A stretch of 39,773 nucleotides of DNA from contig JBAPRR010000383.1 of assembly GCA_049281195.1 (NCBI GenBank), forward strand, positions 1 through 39,773, written 5' to 3'. Shown piece by piece: positions 38,740-39,773 of the stretch. The notes under the pieces are model-generated. The model did not search any database and had not been told where the DNA came from. It saw only the letters and a list, made by a program, of their open reading frames with translations. The number at the start of each line of letters is the position of its first letter. Positions within the stretch are counted from its first letter, which is position 1. Source of the DNA: JBAPRR01 sp049281195 (GTDB lineage Bacteria > Actinomycetota > Acidimicrobiia > Acidimicrobiales > CAVXTF01). The position numbers and the translations under genes are program-made.

Positions 38740-39773
38740 CCGCATCGCGTAAGCAGGTCAGCCTCGAGGAGGCAGTCGCCCGCAACGTCAGGCCCGGCGA
38801 CACCATCTGCGTTTCACTCGGCCACGCCCGTTGGACCGCAGCCGCCCGAGAAGTCGCTCGTCAGTTCTGGGGAACCGACCCCCGATTCACGCTGGCGATG
38901 TTGTCACTCGGGTCTTTCAGCGCCGCGTTCGTCAGAGGGGGGATGCTCAAAAAAACGATCACGGCATATTCGGGCGACAGCTTTCCGACGTACACGCCTA
39001 ACCCGATCTTTCAGAAGGCTTACCGATCAAGCGAGGTCGAGGTCGAGCACTGGTCGATCCTCACATTCGTCCAGCGACTAGAGGCGGCAGCGCGGGGGTT
39101 GCCGGCTGTTGTCACCGGGTCCTTGGCCGAATCGTCGATGGAGGCCAACGCCGCTTTCGCGCAGGTCGACTCGCCGTTCGGTGATGGGTCGGTGGGGCTT
39201 GTCGAGCCACTGGCTCCCGATGTGACCTTGCTGCACGCGGCTGTTGCCGACGAGGAGGGGAACCTCGTCGTACCCGAGCCGGGTCTCGAAGGTCTCTGGG
39301 CGGCATGGGCGGCGAAGCGCGGGGTCATTGCGACAGTCGAGAAGGTCGTCTCATCTTTGGAGGGCCTGGGGCATCGGGTAAGGGTCCCCGCTCACCGTGT
39401 GCTCGCCTTTTCCGAGGTTCCCTTCGGAGCTCATCCGGGCGGGCTCTACGCACCGGACCTCCCTTGTCTCACCTACGGCGAGGACATCCCTTTCTGGACC
39501 GAGGTGAAGAACGCCACCCGTGGCGACTTCGACGCCTGGACCGCCAAATGGGTGCGGGAGGTTCCGACCCAGGACGCCTATCTGGCTCTCCTCGGGCGGG
39601 ATCGTCTCTCGAGGCTCGAGGCGCGCAGCGACCCGATGAGTTGGAAAGAAGACGTCGCCGCTCATCCGGTAGACGAGGTGTCGCCGCCGACACCGTGGGA
39701 GGTCGCTGCGATCCATGGCACGGGGGAGCTCCGGTCGGCAGTCGAGAGGACCGGGGCACGAGCCGTGCTCGCC
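38736..39773 (+). CDS. Family I CoA-transferase, alpha domain, partial at window edge
   Basis: 346 codons are visible, open to the right edge. The start GTG (VTASRKQVSLEEAVARNVRPGDTICVSLG) fits the alpha-subunit N-terminus of the GctA/IpdA branch. LPAVVTGSLAESSMEANAAF, DVTLLHAAVADEEGNLVVPEPG and VIATVEKVVSS are typical. The last residues (ELRSAVERTGARAVLA) look like the opening of a beta domain, past the point where a lone alpha subunit (about 290 residues) would end. I infer a fused alpha-beta enzyme. IpdAB in mycobacteria opens steroid ring C as an acyl-CoA hydrolase; a classical CoA-transferase is the other option. It is the last visible gene of the S5 unit. Confidence 0.72.
   Translation, partial: MTASRKQVSLEEAVARNVRPGDTICVSLGHARWTAAAREVARQFWGTDPRFTLAMLSLGSFSAAFVRGGMLKKTITAYSGDSFPTYTPNPIFQKAYRSSEVEVEHWSILTFVQRLEAAARGLPAVVTGSLAESSMEANAAFAQVDSPFGDGSVGLVEPLAPDVTLLHAAVADEEGNLVVPEPGLEGLWAAWAAKRGVIATVEKVVSSLEGLGHRVRVPAHRVLAFSEVPFGAHPGGLYAPDLPCLTYGEDIPFWTEVKNATRGDFDAWTAKWVREVPTQDAYLALLGRDRLSRLEARSDPMSWKEDVAAHPVDEVSPPTPWEVAAIHGTGELRSAVERTGARAVLA

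Overview
The window is a GC-rich stretch of about 40 kb. Three signs point to a high-GC actinobacterium: frequent GTG and TTG starts, several starts that look leaderless (a TANNNT hexamer 6-8 nt before the start codon), and gene families typical of actinobacterial lipid and steroid catabolism. Acidimicrobiia-like is my guess, but no rRNA, tRNA or ribosomal protein is present to fix the taxonomy. I see no phage, transposase, CRISPR or RNA gene. It looks like a chromosomal catabolic island built for CoA-thioester degradation of steroid- or isoprenoid-like acids.

Layout. 1-286: end of an upstream unit with a strong intrinsic terminator, then a promoter/operator. 288-4855 (+): amidohydrolase, NDP-forming acyl-CoA synthetase, beta-type acyl-CoA dehydrogenase (ACAD). 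5011-5784 (+): a short-chain dehydrogenase. 5838-8740 (-): a PaaK-like ligase coupled to an AMP ligase that lacks its catalytic lysine. 8884-15607 (-): amidohydrolase, AMP ligase, family 2 glycosyltransferase, DUF35 protein, Ltp2-like thiolase-fold protein, ACAD. 15704-21360 (+): aldehyde dehydrogenase, D-aminoacylase-like amidohydrolase, Zn alcohol dehydrogenase, lipoate-ligase-like protein. 21367-23616 (-): ACAD and D-2-hydroxyacid dehydrogenase. 23876-25973 (+): FGGY kinase and a histone-H1-like/carboxymuconolactone-decarboxylase fusion. 26073-31778 (-): ACAD, enoyl-CoA hydratase-like protein, CaiB/BaiF CoA-transferase, Zn alcohol dehydrogenase, TetR regulator. 31873-33018 (+): the partner-type ACAD. 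33101-34786 (-): AMP ligase. 34830 to the window end (+): FadD17-like ligase, ACAD, enoyl-CoA hydratase, and a family I CoA-transferase cut by the window edge.

How the genes could work together. AMP ligases, the PaaK-like ligase, the NDP-forming synthetase and the CoA-transferases make CoA thioesters. ACADs introduce the double bond, hydratases add water, alcohol and aldehyde dehydrogenases oxidise intermediates, and the Ltp2-like/DUF35 pair would cleave the side chain by retro-aldol chemistry. The four long ACADs and two short ACADs look like the alpha and beta types of the actinobacterial alpha2beta2 enzymes.

The most interesting signal is not a gene. A 14-bp palindrome of the form TGAC-N6-GTCA (consensus TGACGCNNGTGTCA) occurs five times (154, 8820, 23851, 31824, 34823). 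Each copy sits in a promoter region or overlaps a start codon, and each has its conserved orientation pointing into the downstream unit. In four of the five it directly follows a -10-like hexamer. The TetR gene at 26073-26768 lies at the distal end of one of these units and is the natural candidate regulator. Other notable features are the H1-like fusion protein, many short tandem repeats at gene ends and linkers (two place stop codons in all three frames), a hexamer repeat that multiplies the Shine-Dalgarno core, and mini-ORFs joined to genes by GTGA overlaps.
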